A DNA stretch of 28,391 nucleotides from a virus, in the IMG/VR virus record IMGVR_UViG_3300023179_000402, positions 1 to 28,391 of that record. The stretch is one strand, 5' to 3'. Both the position numbers and the translations under genes were made by a program. Shown here piece by piece: positions 13,610 through 21,045 of this stretch. The notes under the pieces are model-generated. The model was not told the DNA's origin. It made no database searches and worked only from the letters and a program-made list of their open reading frames with translations. The first letter of the stretch is position 1. Each line of letters starts with the position of its first letter.

Positions 13610-13616
13610 ATAAATA
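13610..13616 (-). promoter_or_regulatory. TATTTAT element 4 nt before a start codon
   Basis: Minus strand AGTATTTAT-TAAT-ATG (ATG at 13605), in the 14-nt gap after the DUF6915-like gene. It heads the acidic/leader gene block 13605-8674. Confidence 0.5.
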
Positions 13617-13619
13617 CTT

Positions 13620-13973
13620 CTAATCTTCAAACTCTAACTTTTTAGTTTTAGTTGCCCACACAGGACGTTGTTTATTTTCAACAATCATGAACCATTCTTT
13701 AGCTGATGGTATGTATCCGTCACAATCTTCTCGGACATGCTGTTCACCCACGTATCGAGTATAAACGGTTTTCCCATCACTATTTTTAAACTCAGGACCA
13801 AACCTTTGTTCCATCTCAAATATTCCTTCTGAGTGATGTCTCCACATTCTATGATATGAATGTCCATACCATCCCTTCGTCTCATCCATCCAATTATGTA
13901 AATGGATATAATCTTCCCATTTTCCGCCAAACTTTTTGGCAGAACTTTTTGCATGTAAAATAGAATGCGCCAT
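13620..13973 (-). CDS. DUF6915-like protein
   Basis: A 117-residue protein with the pattern MAHSILHAKSSAKKFGGKWE, DYIHLHNWMDETKGW, HRMWRHHSEGIFEMEQRFG and a downstream TRYVGEQHVREDCDGYIPS. This order matches the DUF6915 family as I remember it (HA-x-SSA-x-x-FGG-x-x-EDY, RH-x-x-GI, EQHVRED). It is rich in His and Trp, with several conserved His that could bind metal. Function is unknown; the family is widespread in bacteria and phages. It lacks the leader and is an outlier among the acidic proteins around it. Confidence 0.75.
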   Translation of the reverse strand: MAHSILHAKSSAKKFGGKWEDYIHLHNWMDETKGWYGHSYHRMWRHHSEGIFEMEQRFGPEFKNSDGKTVYTRYVGEQHVREDCDGYIPSAKEWFMIVENKQRPVWATKTKKLEFED

Positions 13974-13990
13974 AATATTTTTTGATTTAA

Positions 13991-14407
13991 TTATAAGTTT
14001 TTTTCTTCTAAAGGTAAATTTTCATATTCATCTTCAGCATAAAAAGTTAGATAAATTGATATTGGTATGTCTTGTAATTTATCTTCATAGATGTTATCTT
14101 CTAAATGTTGGATGTACCAAACATTTTCATTATATCCAATTTCTTTCCATCCAGGCAACATATCTTCACCATCAAGAGTAAATTCAGTTATAATGACATT
14201 AATAGATGCCACTGTCTTGGTTCCTTCACCTAACACTTTACCAACTTCCATGTAATATTTTAAAGTATATTCTTCATAACCTTCTTCAAGTAAATCTTCT
14301 TCTTCTTCGTCATCCCATGAAGTTACTTGATATGTTGTTTCAAACTCTTGGTTTTCAAACATACCTTTTAGTAAGTTTTTTATTTTTATATTTTCTTCTA
14401 TATTCAT
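13991..14407 (-). CDS. Acidic protein with a degenerate leader
   Basis: A 138-residue, very acidic protein. The start MNIEENIKIKNLLKGMFENQ resembles the N-x-x-I-(N/K)-x-I-K-x-L-M leader at 11621, with M-F-E before Asn at 16-19. An acidic run WDDEEEEDLLEEGYEE follows, then a beta-rich part (VASINVIITEFTLDG, IPISIYLTFYAEDE). No family recognised. It overlaps the gene upstream by ATGA. Proposed cleavage here is less sure because the position before x-E is Met. Confidence 0.8.
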   Translation of the reverse strand: MNIEENIKIKNLLKGMFENQEFETTYQVTSWDDEEEEDLLEEGYEEYTLKYYMEVGKVLGEGTKTVASINVIITEFTLDGEDMLPGWKEIGYNENVWYIQHLEDNIYEDKLQDIPISIYLTFYAEDEYENLPLEEKNL

Positions 14408-14781
14408 TTTACAGGTAATACGAAATTTAAAAATGCCCTTATTGTTTTCATTGTTTTTTGTCTATTAGCATCAAAACCTTGATTTCCTCTAAAATCATCA
14501 GTATTTAATTTTTCAGCATATTCTAACATGTTAAGTAACATCCACTCCATGTCTTTTCTACTCATATAACTTGATAAACTATGTCTTGGGAAATCCACAA
14601 AATGAACTTCTTTCCAACTAAGTGGTGGTAAATCATCTTCATCTACCCAAATACCTCTTGGTAGTGTTTTTTCTTCAACAGTATGTCTTCTTAAAAGAAA
14701 GTTCATAAGTTTTCTATCAATATCTTCATGTTTTTTTGATAGGTCGTCTTTTTCTTCTTCAGTTAAAAAAATTCGTTTCAT
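14404..14781 (-). CDS. Hypothetical protein with TEEE leader variant
   Basis: A 125-residue protein. It begins MKRIFLTEEEKDDLSKKHED, like the leader family in its first ten residues but without an L-x-E site. The rest contains RGIWVDEDDLPPLSWKEVHF and a helical C-terminus (KDMEWMLLNMLEYAEKL, then TMKTIRAFLNFVLPVK). No known domain. It overlaps both neighbours by ATGA, so translation of the three is probably coupled. Confidence 0.82.
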   Translation of the reverse strand: MKRIFLTEEEKDDLSKKHEDIDRKLMNFLLRRHTVEEKTLPRGIWVDEDDLPPLSWKEVHFVDFPRHSLSSYMSRKDMEWMLLNMLEYAEKLNTDDFRGNQGFDANRQKTMKTIRAFLNFVLPVK

Positions 14782-15302
14782 AAATTATAAGTATTTTTAG
14801 ATATTAGTTTCGTTGTTTCAATATATGGTTTAAAATTTTCAATAATTCCACTTATGAACAGTTGTAAATAAAATGGTGTTAATTTTTCTAAAATTATCGT
14901 TTTAAAATTTTTACCATCATAATAATAATTCTTAACTAATGCAGAAAATTGTGTTTGATTTTTAATTTTATACAATGAAGAAATAATATCATTTGGTGAA
15001 TTTTTATTAATTGCATTTGTTAATTCAAACGATATGTTTTCTATTTTTTTATAGTCACTTTGTGTTGATGGTAGTTTACTCATCGTATTAATCAAATGTA
15101 TAACGCTTTCTTTTGCGGAAATATTTTCTTTTTTAAATTGTGTCATTCCTGGTCCAAATTCTACACCTGAATCAATACCATCTTGCACTTGTGGTGGTCT
15201 TCCAGCACCCATAGTTGGTTTGTTTAAATTATAAGGGCCAGTTATTTGTTCTGACATACTTATAATATTTTTTAATTGATTCTCGGTTATAATAATCTTC
15301 AT
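14778..15302 (-). CDS. Leader-bearing hypothetical protein
   Basis: A 174-residue protein with leader MKIIITENQLKNIISMSEQ (M-S-E before Gln, a weak site). Residues 22-56 are Gly/Pro-rich and flexible (GAGRPPQVQDGIDSGVEFGP), followed by a helical, Asn/Ser/Lys-rich body that is not acidic, unlike its neighbours. No domain recognised. TATTTAT lies 4 nt before its ATG, so it probably heads the coupled series 15302-13991. Confidence 0.82.
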   Translation of the reverse strand: MKIIITENQLKNIISMSEQITGPYNLNKPTMGAGRPPQVQDGIDSGVEFGPGMTQFKKENISAKESVIHLINTMSKLPSTQSDYKKIENISFELTNAINKNSPNDIISSLYKIKNQTQFSALVKNYYYDGKNFKTIILEKLTPFYLQLFISGIIENFKPYIETTKLISKNTYNL

Positions 15303-15306
15303 AATT

Positions 15307-15313
15307 ATAAATA
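15307..15313 (-). promoter_or_regulatory. TATTTAT element 4 nt before a start codon
   Basis: Minus strand AGTATTTAT-AATT-ATG (ATG at 15302). It fills almost all of the 12-nt gap between the upstream TAA and this ATG, leaving no space for a ribosome-binding site. Confidence 0.5.
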
Positions 15314-15314
15314 C

Positions 15315-15671
15315 TTAGTCATTCAAAAGAGGAAACTCTCCAATCATTTCATTTAACGTAAAACTTACTGGAATGTTTTCTTCGGCAATTACTCTAAAAA
15401 AGTCTTTTGATTTTTTTTCCGTTATCAAATTTACAAAAAACTTTGATAACTCTGATTGAAATTCTTTGTGGTGGTATTGAACTCCTGTGATTTCTTCAAT
15501 TTTACCCCAAACTAAACTTATTTTTACTCTACCAACTCTTCCAATATCTATTGTGTTACTTCTTGTTTGTGATTCAGGAATGTCGTGGAGTATAATTTGT
15601 TTCTGTTTTGGATAATAACTTACCTCATAAAACTCTTTAACATATGTTTTAATCACATTTGATATTGACAT
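15315..15671 (-). CDS. Hypothetical protein
   Basis: A 118-residue protein with alternating beta-like and charged segments: YYPKQKQIILHDIPES, RVGRVKISLVWGKIEEI, and SFTLNEMIGEFPLLND at the end. No leader, cysteine cluster or membrane helix. Function unknown. It lies between two TATTTAT elements (one before it, one after it), so it may be expressed with the same timing as the leader proteins although it lacks their N-terminus. Confidence 0.78.
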   Translation of the reverse strand: MSISNVIKTYVKEFYEVSYYPKQKQIILHDIPESQTRSNTIDIGRVGRVKISLVWGKIEEITGVQYHHKEFQSELSKFFVNLITEKKSKDFFRVIAEENIPVSFTLNEMIGEFPLLND

Positions 15672-15675
15672 ATAA

Positions 15676-15682
15676 ATAAATA
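15676..15682 (-). promoter_or_regulatory. TATTTAT element 4 nt before a start codon
   Basis: Minus strand AATATTTAT-TTAT-ATG (ATG at 15671), in the 13-nt gap after the stop of the gene at 15685. Confidence 0.48.
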
Positions 15683-15684
15683 TT

Positions 15685-15996
15685 TCACATTTCAGTTACA
15701 ACCTTAATTACACCATCTTGATATGTTACAGTTAATGGTTCTTCTCTTTCACTCAATAGATTTAAAATGTCGTTATCCAGTTCCAATTTATCGGGAGTCA
15801 TTACCACTTTATGTCTTTTGGTCATTGATGTTTTTGGTTTTTGAAACAAATTAATTTGATCTTCATTTTGACATTCAACAAGTGTAGGAAATAGTTCACC
15901 TACAGTTATAATTGCTTTATCACCAACTTTTACGTCTTCGTTTATTGTAAGGTATGGTTCGTTTTGAACCACAAATATTTTAAATGTTTGTTCCAC
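15685..15996 (-). CDS. Hypothetical beta-rich protein (GTG start)
   Basis: A 103-residue protein that starts with GTG; stop of the upstream HAD gene and this start overlap as TAGTG. Sequence is beta-rich: TFKIFVVQNEPYLTINEDVK, GDKAIITVGELFPTL, KHKVVMTPDKLELDNDI, EPLTVTYQDGVIKVVTEM. No known family, no leader. Translational coupling with the HAD phosphatase suggests joint expression. Confidence 0.8.
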   Translation of the reverse strand: MEQTFKIFVVQNEPYLTINEDVKVGDKAIITVGELFPTLVECQNEDQINLFQKPKTSMTKRHKVVMTPDKLELDNDILNLLSEREEPLTVTYQDGVIKVVTEM

Positions 15997-16376
15997 TAGT
16001 TTTTAAAATTTAATAAAGTCTCAACTTCTTGATTTTTTGTTTCAACAATCGGTCCCCACTCTCCTTTATATGTTATACCTCTTACAGGTTTATTATCGAT
16101 CCACACGTATTCTTCACCATCCATACATCTTGGTTTATCGGTGATTAGATCATGAAATTTAAATCCGTGTTTCCATAACCATGAAAGCGTTACACCCTTA
16201 TCTTTATATTCTCTTGCGGTAAAAAATACAATAGTGTTACCTTCATCCGCCAATTTATTAATTTGTTCTTTTGAGCCTTCGTATGGTTTAGCATCCTTAT
16301 ATAAATGACTGTCCTCATTTTTAATGTCGTCACACACTGTACCATCAATATCAATTAAATAAACTCTTTTTTTCAT
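15996..16376 (-). CDS. HAD-superfamily phosphatase
   Basis: A 126-residue minimal HAD protein. Motif I is LIDIDGTVCDD (Asp9 nucleophile, Asp11 acid/base), motif II is IVFFTAREYKD (Thr53), and motif IV is VWIDNKP (Asp94). There is no large cap domain, as in small polynucleotide 3'-phosphatase-like or sugar/nucleotide phosphatases. The substrate cannot be read from the sequence; a role in nucleotide or nucleic-acid end repair is plausible given the RNA ligase and kinase in the same window. It overlaps both neighbours (ATGA and TAGTG). Confidence 0.88.
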   Translation of the reverse strand: MKKRVYLIDIDGTVCDDIKNEDSHLYKDAKPYEGSKEQINKLADEGNTIVFFTAREYKDKGVTLSWLWKHGFKFHDLITDKPRCMDGEEYVWIDNKPVRGITYKGEWGPIVETKNQEVETLLNFKN

Positions 16377-16687
16377 AACCTAAGATCGTTTTTAGCATTC
16401 ATAGACATAATATAGTCCAATAAATTACGAACTAAAGAATCTGCATCAACTTTTTTATATAATTCAGGATAACGGTCTTCAAGTATTTTATTTTCTTCGT
16501 ATTCTTTACAACTTGAAAGAATATCTGACAACATTGATTTTAACATATGTTCTTTATCATATGTATCTTCAACTTTTCTTTCTAAAACTTGTCCTTCAAG
16601 TTCTTGTGTATATTCAATAAGTTCCTGTACTTCAGGTTTGTCTAAAAGTCCAGGATTTCTACGAAAAAGTTGTTTTATGTTTTTCAT
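16373..16687 (-). CDS. Hypothetical helical protein
   Basis: A 104-residue protein that starts, in my reading, at 16687 (MKNIKQLFRRNPGLLDKPEV). The longer frame adds a false hydrophobic stretch formed by the terminator upstream. TATTTTTG lies 5 nt before this ATG, which supports the choice. The protein is charged and helical (LIEYTQELEGQVLERKVEDT, EHMLKSMLSDILSSCKEYE), with one Cys; no domain recognised. It is coupled by ATGA to the HAD phosphatase gene. Confidence 0.78.
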   Translation of the reverse strand: MKNIKQLFRRNPGLLDKPEVQELIEYTQELEGQVLERKVEDTYDKEHMLKSMLSDILSSCKEYEENKILEDRYPELYKKVDADSLVRNLLDYIMSMNAKNDLRL

Positions 16688-16692
16688 AAAAA

Positions 16693-16700
16693 CAAAAATA
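16693..16700 (-). promoter_or_regulatory. Probable -7 element TATTTTTG
   Basis: Matches TAnnTTTG on the minus strand, 5 nt before the ATG at 16687. No clear TTTG is found 19-20 nt upstream, so the match is partial. It follows directly after a terminator, where a new transcript is expected. Confidence 0.45.
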
Positions 16701-16723
16701 CAAAAAAATAATGAAATAAAAAA

Positions 16724-16746
16724 CCCCACTCTTATTAGGAATGGGG
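16724..16746 (-). terminator. Intrinsic terminator after the two leader proteins at 16768-17405
   Basis: CCCCATTC pairs with GAGTGGGG (one G-T pair) around a 7-base loop on the minus strand, followed by six T's and further T-rich sequence. It lies 22 nt past the stop at 16768. Confidence 0.88.
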
Positions 16747-16767
16747 GATTTTTTTATTTTAAAAATA

Positions 16768-17154
16768 TTATTGGGTTACTGGATTGAAAGTTATTGTCCC
16801 ATAATTTTTTTCTTCAGGTATTACATTACCATCCGCAGGTGTAAGGTTTAATTTTGTACCGTCATAAACATATTTCCACTCATTATTACCTTTCCAACCA
16901 GCAACTGCTCTACCTTGTGTTTTTGAAAAAACGCTATTATCGAATGTCCAATTGTTAGAAAAAGTAAGACCGTTGTCAGAAATATTGTTAACTTGAGAAA
17001 CTTCGGGAAACCCTTTTGCTGGATTAAATTTTACAGTTCCTGTTTTATTTGTATTAAAATAGTTAGAATCAAAAACTTGTGTTTCTTGTTCTAATATAAC
17101 TCGTCTTACAATTCTTGTAAGATCTGATTCTGTTAGTCTAATAATTCTTTTCAT
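16768..17154 (-). CDS. Leader-bearing protein with RIVRRV leader
   Basis: A 128-residue protein. Leader MKRIIRLTESDLTRIVRRVI then LEQE (I-L-E at 20-22, Gln next). This third leader type (L-T-E-S-D-L-x-R-I-V-R-R) shares the TES word with the MKIIITES type. The body is Asn-, Thr- and Gly-rich and beta-like, with two echoing strands: GTVKFNPAKG near the start and GTITFNPVTQ at the C-terminus. It recalls small beta-sandwich proteins. It follows a second protein of the same leader type 8 nt upstream. Function unknown. Confidence 0.85.
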   Translation of the reverse strand: MKRIIRLTESDLTRIVRRVILEQETQVFDSNYFNTNKTGTVKFNPAKGFPEVSQVNNISDNGLTFSNNWTFDNSVFSKTQGRAVAGWKGNNEWKYVYDGTKLNLTPADGNVIPEEKNYGTITFNPVTQ

Positions 17155-17162
17155 AATAATCG

Positions 17163-17405
17163 TTATTGGTTGATTGTCCCCTTAAAAGTAAGTGTTGCAC
17201 CATCTTTACCAGTCAAAACGATAGTATTACCTTCTATTTTGAATGTTCCGTTTTCACCTAATCTAGGTCCTAAGTTTGAAAAAATTGTTGGTACATTTAT
17301 TGATGACTTCATTACATGTCCTTGATTGATGTTAATTGGTTCACCTTCATTAATTACACGTCTAACAATACGTGATAAATCTCTTTCTGTTAATCTATTT
17401 CTCAT
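17163..17405 (-). CDS. Short leader-bearing beta-rich protein
   Basis: An 80-residue protein with leader MRNRLTERDLSRIVRRVINE (I-N-E at 18-20, Gly next), closest to that of the protein at 16768-17154. The mature part, about 60 residues, is beta-like: GTFKIEGNTIVLTGKDGATL followed by TFKGTINQ. It may be a small relative of the second half of its neighbour. A T4-late-like TATAAATA lies about 30 nt upstream. The two genes are bounded by that element and the terminator at 16724. Confidence 0.85.
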   Translation of the reverse strand: MRNRLTERDLSRIVRRVINEGEPININQGHVMKSSINVPTIFSNLGPRLGENGTFKIEGNTIVLTGKDGATLTFKGTINQ

Positions 17406-17433
17406 AGTATTTTTTTTAATATTTTATTTATTT

Positions 17434-17441
17434 TATTTATA
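17434..17441 (-). promoter_or_regulatory. T4-late-like TATAAATA
   Basis: The minus strand has TATAAATA, the T4 late promoter word, 29 nt before the ATG at 17405. The site is part of a palindromic TATTTATAAATA, so the TATTTAT word is present as well. The region is extremely AT-rich, so chance is a real possibility. Confidence 0.35.
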
Positions 17442-17468
17442 AATATATAAATCAAAAAAAAAACAACA

Positions 17469-18047
17469 TTATTTAAAATAATTTAATATTTTTTCTTTTA
17501 CTCCTGATTGTTTTATACCTTCGTTTGATTTTGGTGTTAAAACAAAATTATCAATTGCCCATTCATCTTTCCACGGCTCACCAATTTTTCCCATATTAAG
17601 ATCATCAATAGAAACCCAATGTGTTACTTCAGGGTGATCGTGAAGGTATTGTTTTATTTCAATTGTTCGGGTTTGTTCCGATTCCCATCGTGGTGACCAT
17701 ATAAAATTACTATCGTAATCTTTACAATTTTGTATGTTTGGTGTTAGAGCAATTGGTCGTTTGATAATCCCTTGACTTTCGTAGTAATCACCAAGTTCTT
17801 CTAATGTTGCGTGTAACTTCCAATCAGAACTTACTACAATTTCACAACCTGTTTCTTCTATTATTTCATTAAGTATCTTAATTGCCTTTTTATCAAAGTC
17901 ATCAAAACGATATTCTACAGGAGCATCTTTTTTATCTTTACTACTGTCAGGGTTTTCACTACGATACTTTGCCCATTTTTTTAATCGCCCACCCCAATTG
18001 TTTGATAGACATATAACTGAGTCGTTATCTAAAAATAATACTTTCAT
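17469..18047 (-). CDS. HAD-like protein (SAK/RNA-repair HAD type)
   Basis: A 192-residue protein starting MKVLFLDNDSVICLSNNWGG (Asp7, Asp9 of motif I). Later motifs are CEIVVSSDWKLHATLEELGD (motif II Ser-Ser-Asp-Trp) and THWVSIDDLNMG (acidic motif IV, Asp148-149). This set, with the short GI-x-x-x-P-I-A-L-T-P segment between, fits the HAD family found in Swiss-army-knife RNA-repair proteins (PF18143-like). It may remove terminal phosphates in RNA repair. Start choice: the ATG at 18047 lies 5 nt after a full Bacteroidota promoter; the longer frame would include that promoter. An RNA ligase and a kinase are encoded elsewhere in the window. Confidence 0.82.
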   Translation of the reverse strand: MKVLFLDNDSVICLSNNWGGRLKKWAKYRSENPDSSKDKKDAPVEYRFDDFDKKAIKILNEIIEETGCEIVVSSDWKLHATLEELGDYYESQGIIKRPIALTPNIQNCKDYDSNFIWSPRWESEQTRTIEIKQYLHDHPEVTHWVSIDDLNMGKIGEPWKDEWAIDNFVLTPKSNEGIKQSGVKEKILNYFK

Positions 18048-18052
18048 ATATG

Positions 18053-18084
18053 CAAATATAATAAAATTATTTATAAAAAACAAA
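18053..18084 (-). promoter_or_regulatory. Bacteroidota-type promoter (TTTG-N20-TATATTTG)
   Basis: TTTG (18084-18081), 20-nt spacer, TATATTTG (18060-18053), then 5 nt to the ATG at 18047. The spacing implies that transcription starts at or next to the start codon (leaderless mRNA). Confidence 0.82.
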
Positions 18085-18108
18085 CCCCCAATAAAAATAT
18101 TGAGGGTT
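18083..18108 (-). terminator. Intrinsic terminator upstream of the HAD gene
   Basis: An 11-bp stem (AACCCTCAATA with TATTGGGGGTT, one G-T pair) with a 4-base loop, followed on the minus strand by TGTTTTTT. It would end transcripts coming from the gene at 18283 and directly adjoins the next promoter. Confidence 0.88.
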
Positions 18109-18135
18109 CTGTATAATTTGATTCAAGAATTGAAA

Positions 18136-18252
18136 ATGGTCAAGTTTAGAGTTTTAAGATTTAAAAAAATGACTGTTGACAATTGGAACGTTATGTTTGG
18201 GACTATTACATTATTAGTATCTTTTATCATCCATTCGGATCTTCGTAGTTGA
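18136..18252 (+). CDS. Possible small membrane peptide
   Basis: A 38-residue plus-strand frame, basic at the N-terminus (MVKFRVLRFKK) with one hydrophobic stretch (MFGTITLLVSFIIH) near the end. It fills the only gap in this area and the minus strand has no frame here. There is no obvious promoter or homolog that I recognise, so it may be chance. Confidence 0.3.
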   Translation: MVKFRVLRFKKMTVDNWNVMFGTITLLVSFIIHSDLRS

Positions 18253-18282
18253 ACAAACCAATAATTTCAATCTTTCCTCAAA

Positions 18283-18714
18283 TTATATTTCTGTGTTTGA
18301 ATTAAATACATCAAGTTTATCTTGGATTTCTTCAATTCTATTTTCTAACTGTTTAATTTTATTATTTCTTTCAACAATATTCATTTCAACAGATAAAACA
18401 ATTTCTGACGAACCATATCTATCTCTATTTGATTTTCCTGATGTACAATCAGTTTTTTTAAGTGCTTGAATTAATGATTTCATTTCAGCCATTAAAAAAA
18501 TATCTTCTAATACAGGTCCATTTGCTCTATGGATTTTTGCTTTTAATTCTGATAATTCTTTTGTGTCTTCAACAATATTTAAAAACAACTCACTAATATT
18601 ATAAGGTCTTTCATTACCTTCTTCAATTGAGTTGTATTGTTGCATCAACTTTGTGTTTTCGCTAATCCCCTTGATTAACTTGTTTTTCTGTTTAAGTGCT
18701 TGTTTTATATTCAT
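18283..18714 (-). CDS. Coiled-coil protein, possibly DIP1984-like
   Basis: A 143-residue helical protein. Its layout, MNIKQALKQKNKLIKGISEN at the start, AKIHRANGPV in the middle, SSEI, and a long C-terminal coiled coil ending RIEEIQDKLDVFN, resembles DIP1984/septicolysin-type proteins (I-N-R-x-N in the middle, a conserved S-E-I, paired helices at the end). Function of that family is not established. It has no leader motif, and ends at a transcription terminator region 175 nt downstream. Confidence 0.72.
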   Translation of the reverse strand: MNIKQALKQKNKLIKGISENTKLMQQYNSIEEGNERPYNISELFLNIVEDTKELSELKAKIHRANGPVLEDIFLMAEMKSLIQALKKTDCTSGKSNRDRYGSSEIVLSVEMNIVERNNKIKQLENRIEEIQDKLDVFNSNTEI

Positions 18715-18738
18715 AGTTCAATTATATAATTTTAATTT

Positions 18739-19047
18739 TTAATAGTCAACATCTTCTGTCAAACAAATTTCGGTTTTTGCTAAATCACTATAAACCCAAA
18801 TTTCATAACCCAAACCACCAGTACCTTTAAACTTATATTCAAAATTACCATACATACCATAAACACCATAAATGTGTCCCATCCATTCGTTAAGTATTTT
18901 ATTTTCTTTTGGGTGAATTGTAAATATCATTGGTTTATATCCATCATCACCTAAATCTTGTCTTGGTGTTGGATTATTTTTTACCTTTTCACCTTTTTCA
19001 ATAATCCGTTCTCTCATTTTGTTTAATCTTTCAATTTCACTTTCCAT
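18739..19047 (-). CDS. Hypothetical protein
   Basis: A 102-residue protein with a charged helical start (MESEIERLNKMRERIIEKGE) and a Tyr/Gly-rich middle (HIYGVYGMYGNFEYKFKGTG). No motif recognised. It lies 9 nt after the gene at 19057 and 24 nt before the coiled-coil gene, in the same direction, and is probably co-transcribed with both. Confidence 0.78.
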   Translation of the reverse strand: MESEIERLNKMRERIIEKGEKVKNNPTPRQDLGDDGYKPMIFTIHPKENKILNEWMGHIYGVYGMYGNFEYKFKGTGGLGYEIWVYSDLAKTEICLTEDVDY

Positions 19048-19056
19048 AACAAAAAT

Positions 19057-19608
19057 TTAATCATTATTTTTTATAACTTCAATAACCTTTAATGACCAAG
19101 GATCAAAAAAGTTATCAGTATCACATATTTCAATTGTGTTTGTAAGAGCATTAAAATAAATGTCTCCATTTTTAATTGGTTCCATTAATTTTTTAAGATA
19201 AGTTTTACCTTCGTATTCAACATATAGTTTTTCATCTCTATGTTCTTCACATAATGTATACACCCACCCATTAATTCTATTTTGTTCTCCTGGTTCTCCA
19301 CAAACTTCGCAAGTTTTGAATGTTTCTTTTTCTGCTTCAATAACAAAATGAAATCCGTTTTCAGGTAGATTATCTAAAAATATACTCATACCTCCAAACT
19401 TTTCTTTAACGTTAACAAAACTTTTATCCCAACCAAGAGCCATTAATGTTTCAAATAATCTTTGGGCAATGCCTAACCATCCATTACCGATATTAAAATC
19501 GTTTCTTGATAGTATTGGACCCTTGTCTGGTCTATATGCTCTTTGAAGTCCTCCGATTTTTTCAAGGAAACTTTCAAACTCTTTGTCTGTTCTATGATTA
19601 TTGTTCAT
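19057..19608 (-). CDS. Zinc-binding hypothetical protein
   Basis: A 183-residue protein; I start at 19608 (MNNNHRTDKEFESFLEK), which reduces the overlap with the upstream gene to 11 bases. It has a pattern I recognise from many phage and bacterial unknowns: a GNGWLGIAQRLFETLMALGW helix, then VKEKFGGMSIFL, then CEVCGEPGEQNRINGWVYTL followed by CEEH, i.e. CxxC...CxxH for zinc binding. The family has no assigned function. The C-terminal part (DIYFNALTNTIEICDTDNFF) is variable. Located between a HAD protein and a small unknown. Confidence 0.8.
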   Translation of the reverse strand: MNNNHRTDKEFESFLEKIGGLQRAYRPDKGPILSRNDFNIGNGWLGIAQRLFETLMALGWDKSFVNVKEKFGGMSIFLDNLPENGFHFVIEAEKETFKTCEVCGEPGEQNRINGWVYTLCEEHRDEKLYVEYEGKTYLKKLMEPIKNGDIYFNALTNTIEICDTDNFFDPWSLKVIEVIKNND

Positions 19609-20032
19609 TCTTATTCCCATTCTTTCTTTGATGTCTAACAATACTTAAAGCATTTGATAATGTCCAGTAAGAATCCCAAAACCCACCTCTATCATCAAGG
19701 AAAATATTTGCATACAACTTTCCATTAATACCATAAGGTCTATCCCATTCTTGGTGCATTTCATTTATTCCGTGAACCTCAATACCTAATGATTCAACCT
19801 GTTCTTTCGCTTTTTTTAATTGTTCTTTACTTCTTGCCGTGTTTATCAAAAAGTATATCCCTTGTTCTTGACATTCCAAAATCAAATCAACCATTTTTTT
19901 ACAGTTATCTTTAATTTCTTCATTATAAGGAATGATTGTATCATCAAGGTCGCAAGCAATTATTATCTTACCGTTTTTCAACCATTCCGTGACTAGTCTA
20001 TTTGTATAAAAATTTGCGTGATGTCTCATCAT
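19598..20032 (-). CDS. HAD-superfamily hydrolase
   Basis: A 144-residue protein with motif I IIACDLDDTIIPY (Asp28, Asp30), motif II FLINTARSKEQL and motif IV ANIFLDDRGGFWD (Asp113-114), without a cap domain. This is the third small HAD protein in the window, after those at 15996 and 17469. Motif set and size fit phosphatases of nucleotides, sugars or nucleic-acid ends; the substrate is unknown. Two Met codons begin the frame. It lies 7 nt after the AAA+ ATPase stop-side neighbour and overlaps the zinc protein gene. Confidence 0.82.
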   Translation of the reverse strand: MMRHHANFYTNRLVTEWLKNGKIIIACDLDDTIIPYNEEIKDNCKKMVDLILECQEQGIYFLINTARSKEQLKKAKEQVESLGIEVHGINEMHQEWDRPYGINGKLYANIFLDDRGGFWDSYWTLSNALSIVRHQRKNGNKNEQ

Positions 20033-20038
20033 AAAATT

Positions 20039-21022
20039 TTAATTTCCAAACCCTACTTTACCTCCGCCTTTAATTGTTGGTGTTTTTTTCAACCCTTCAA
20101 GGTTTTCAATTGTTTCTTCAAAAGTTCTACCCATAACAATAACTGAAATTACAACTTCTTTTAAATGTGATAAAGACATTCCTTCAGTTTTTTTAATCCA
20201 TTCTTCAATATCAATACCTTTTAAATCTTCATCATTTAATTTATGTTGGATGTATGCTCTTCTTATATCGGAGTTTGGTAGTTCTACTTTATATCTTCTG
20301 TCAAAACGAGATGGTCTATTGGTGATTCTTTCTTGTAACTTCTCAGGATAGTTTGTTGTTGCAATATAAACAACACCTTCAATTTGTTTTACACCGTCAA
20401 GTATGTTTAATAGTCTTGCCGTTTGATGTCTACCTTCACCCGCAAGTGAATCAATATCCTCTAATAAAACAATAAGTGGTCTATTAGGTTCAATTTTTCT
20501 AAATGTTCCAATAAATGATGTAAACATTTCAACATCTTCTTCATTTTTTATATTAATCACAATACCATCTTTTTCAATTAGTTGTTGTGATATGAGTTGG
20601 ATAATTCCTGATTTACCGCAACCCGGTTCACCATACATCAAAATACCTCTTTTGTGAATATAGTTATATTTTTTATAGTTGTCTGCTCTATTCCAGAAAT
20701 TATCAATATCTTTTAAGATGTCTGTAATTTCATATGACGGTAAACGGTACAATTCGTCAGTTTTAAATGGTTGTTTTTTTACGGTATATGTTGATAGGCT
20801 ACTATTCCATCCTATTTCATATACGCCCGCAGGAACTTTTGGTACTGTTGGGTATGCCGGGGCGTATTCATTATTTTTTAAACTACTCCAACAAGAAGGT
20901 ATGTCTAAATCTTTTTTTTCTTCTTCCTTATTTATTTTACCAAACCTTCCAGTAATCAAAGGTTCATCCATTCTTTCATCATTAGTATATTCTAATGTTT
21001 CTTCGATATATTCTTCACTCAT
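20039..21022 (-). CDS. AAA+ ATPase
   Basis: A 327-residue protein with one classical AAA+ module: Walker A GEPGCGKSG (131-139), Walker B LIVLLEDIDS (183-192), sensor 1 ATTNYPE (221-227) and the arginine-finger region NRPSRFDRR (235-243), then a small helical lid. This is the FtsH/BCS1-type clade by its NRPSRFDR sequence. The first 100 residues are specific and include a Pro-rich AYPTVPKVPAG. It has no protease or membrane domain, so it may unfold or remodel a protein complex, perhaps with an adaptor. Related AAA genes are common in large T4-like phages of unknown role. A cluster of four small unknowns follows upstream (21046-21943). Confidence 0.9.
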   Translation of the reverse strand: MSEEYIEETLEYTNDERMDEPLITGRFGKINKEEEKKDLDIPSCWSSLKNNEYAPAYPTVPKVPAGVYEIGWNSSLSTYTVKKQPFKTDELYRLPSYEITDILKDIDNFWNRADNYKKYNYIHKRGILMYGEPGCGKSGIIQLISQQLIEKDGIVINIKNEEDVEMFTSFIGTFRKIEPNRPLIVLLEDIDSLAGEGRHQTARLLNILDGVKQIEGVVYIATTNYPEKLQERITNRPSRFDRRYKVELPNSDIRRAYIQHKLNDEDLKGIDIEEWIKKTEGMSLSHLKEVVISVIVMGRTFEETIENLEGLKKTPTIKGGGKVGFGN

Positions 21023-21045
21023 ATCATTTCTTTTTAATATTTCTT

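Noticed and set aside
13685-13954. A minus-strand frame of about 89 codons overlapping the DUF6915-like gene
   Set aside because: It is a shifted frame of a recognised conserved protein; no independent start signal or family.
16688-16729. A hydrophobic signal-like N-terminus for the protein at 16373
   Set aside because: It is a translation of terminator and T-rich DNA; the -7 element TATTTTTG lies inside it, so the start at 16687 is preferred.
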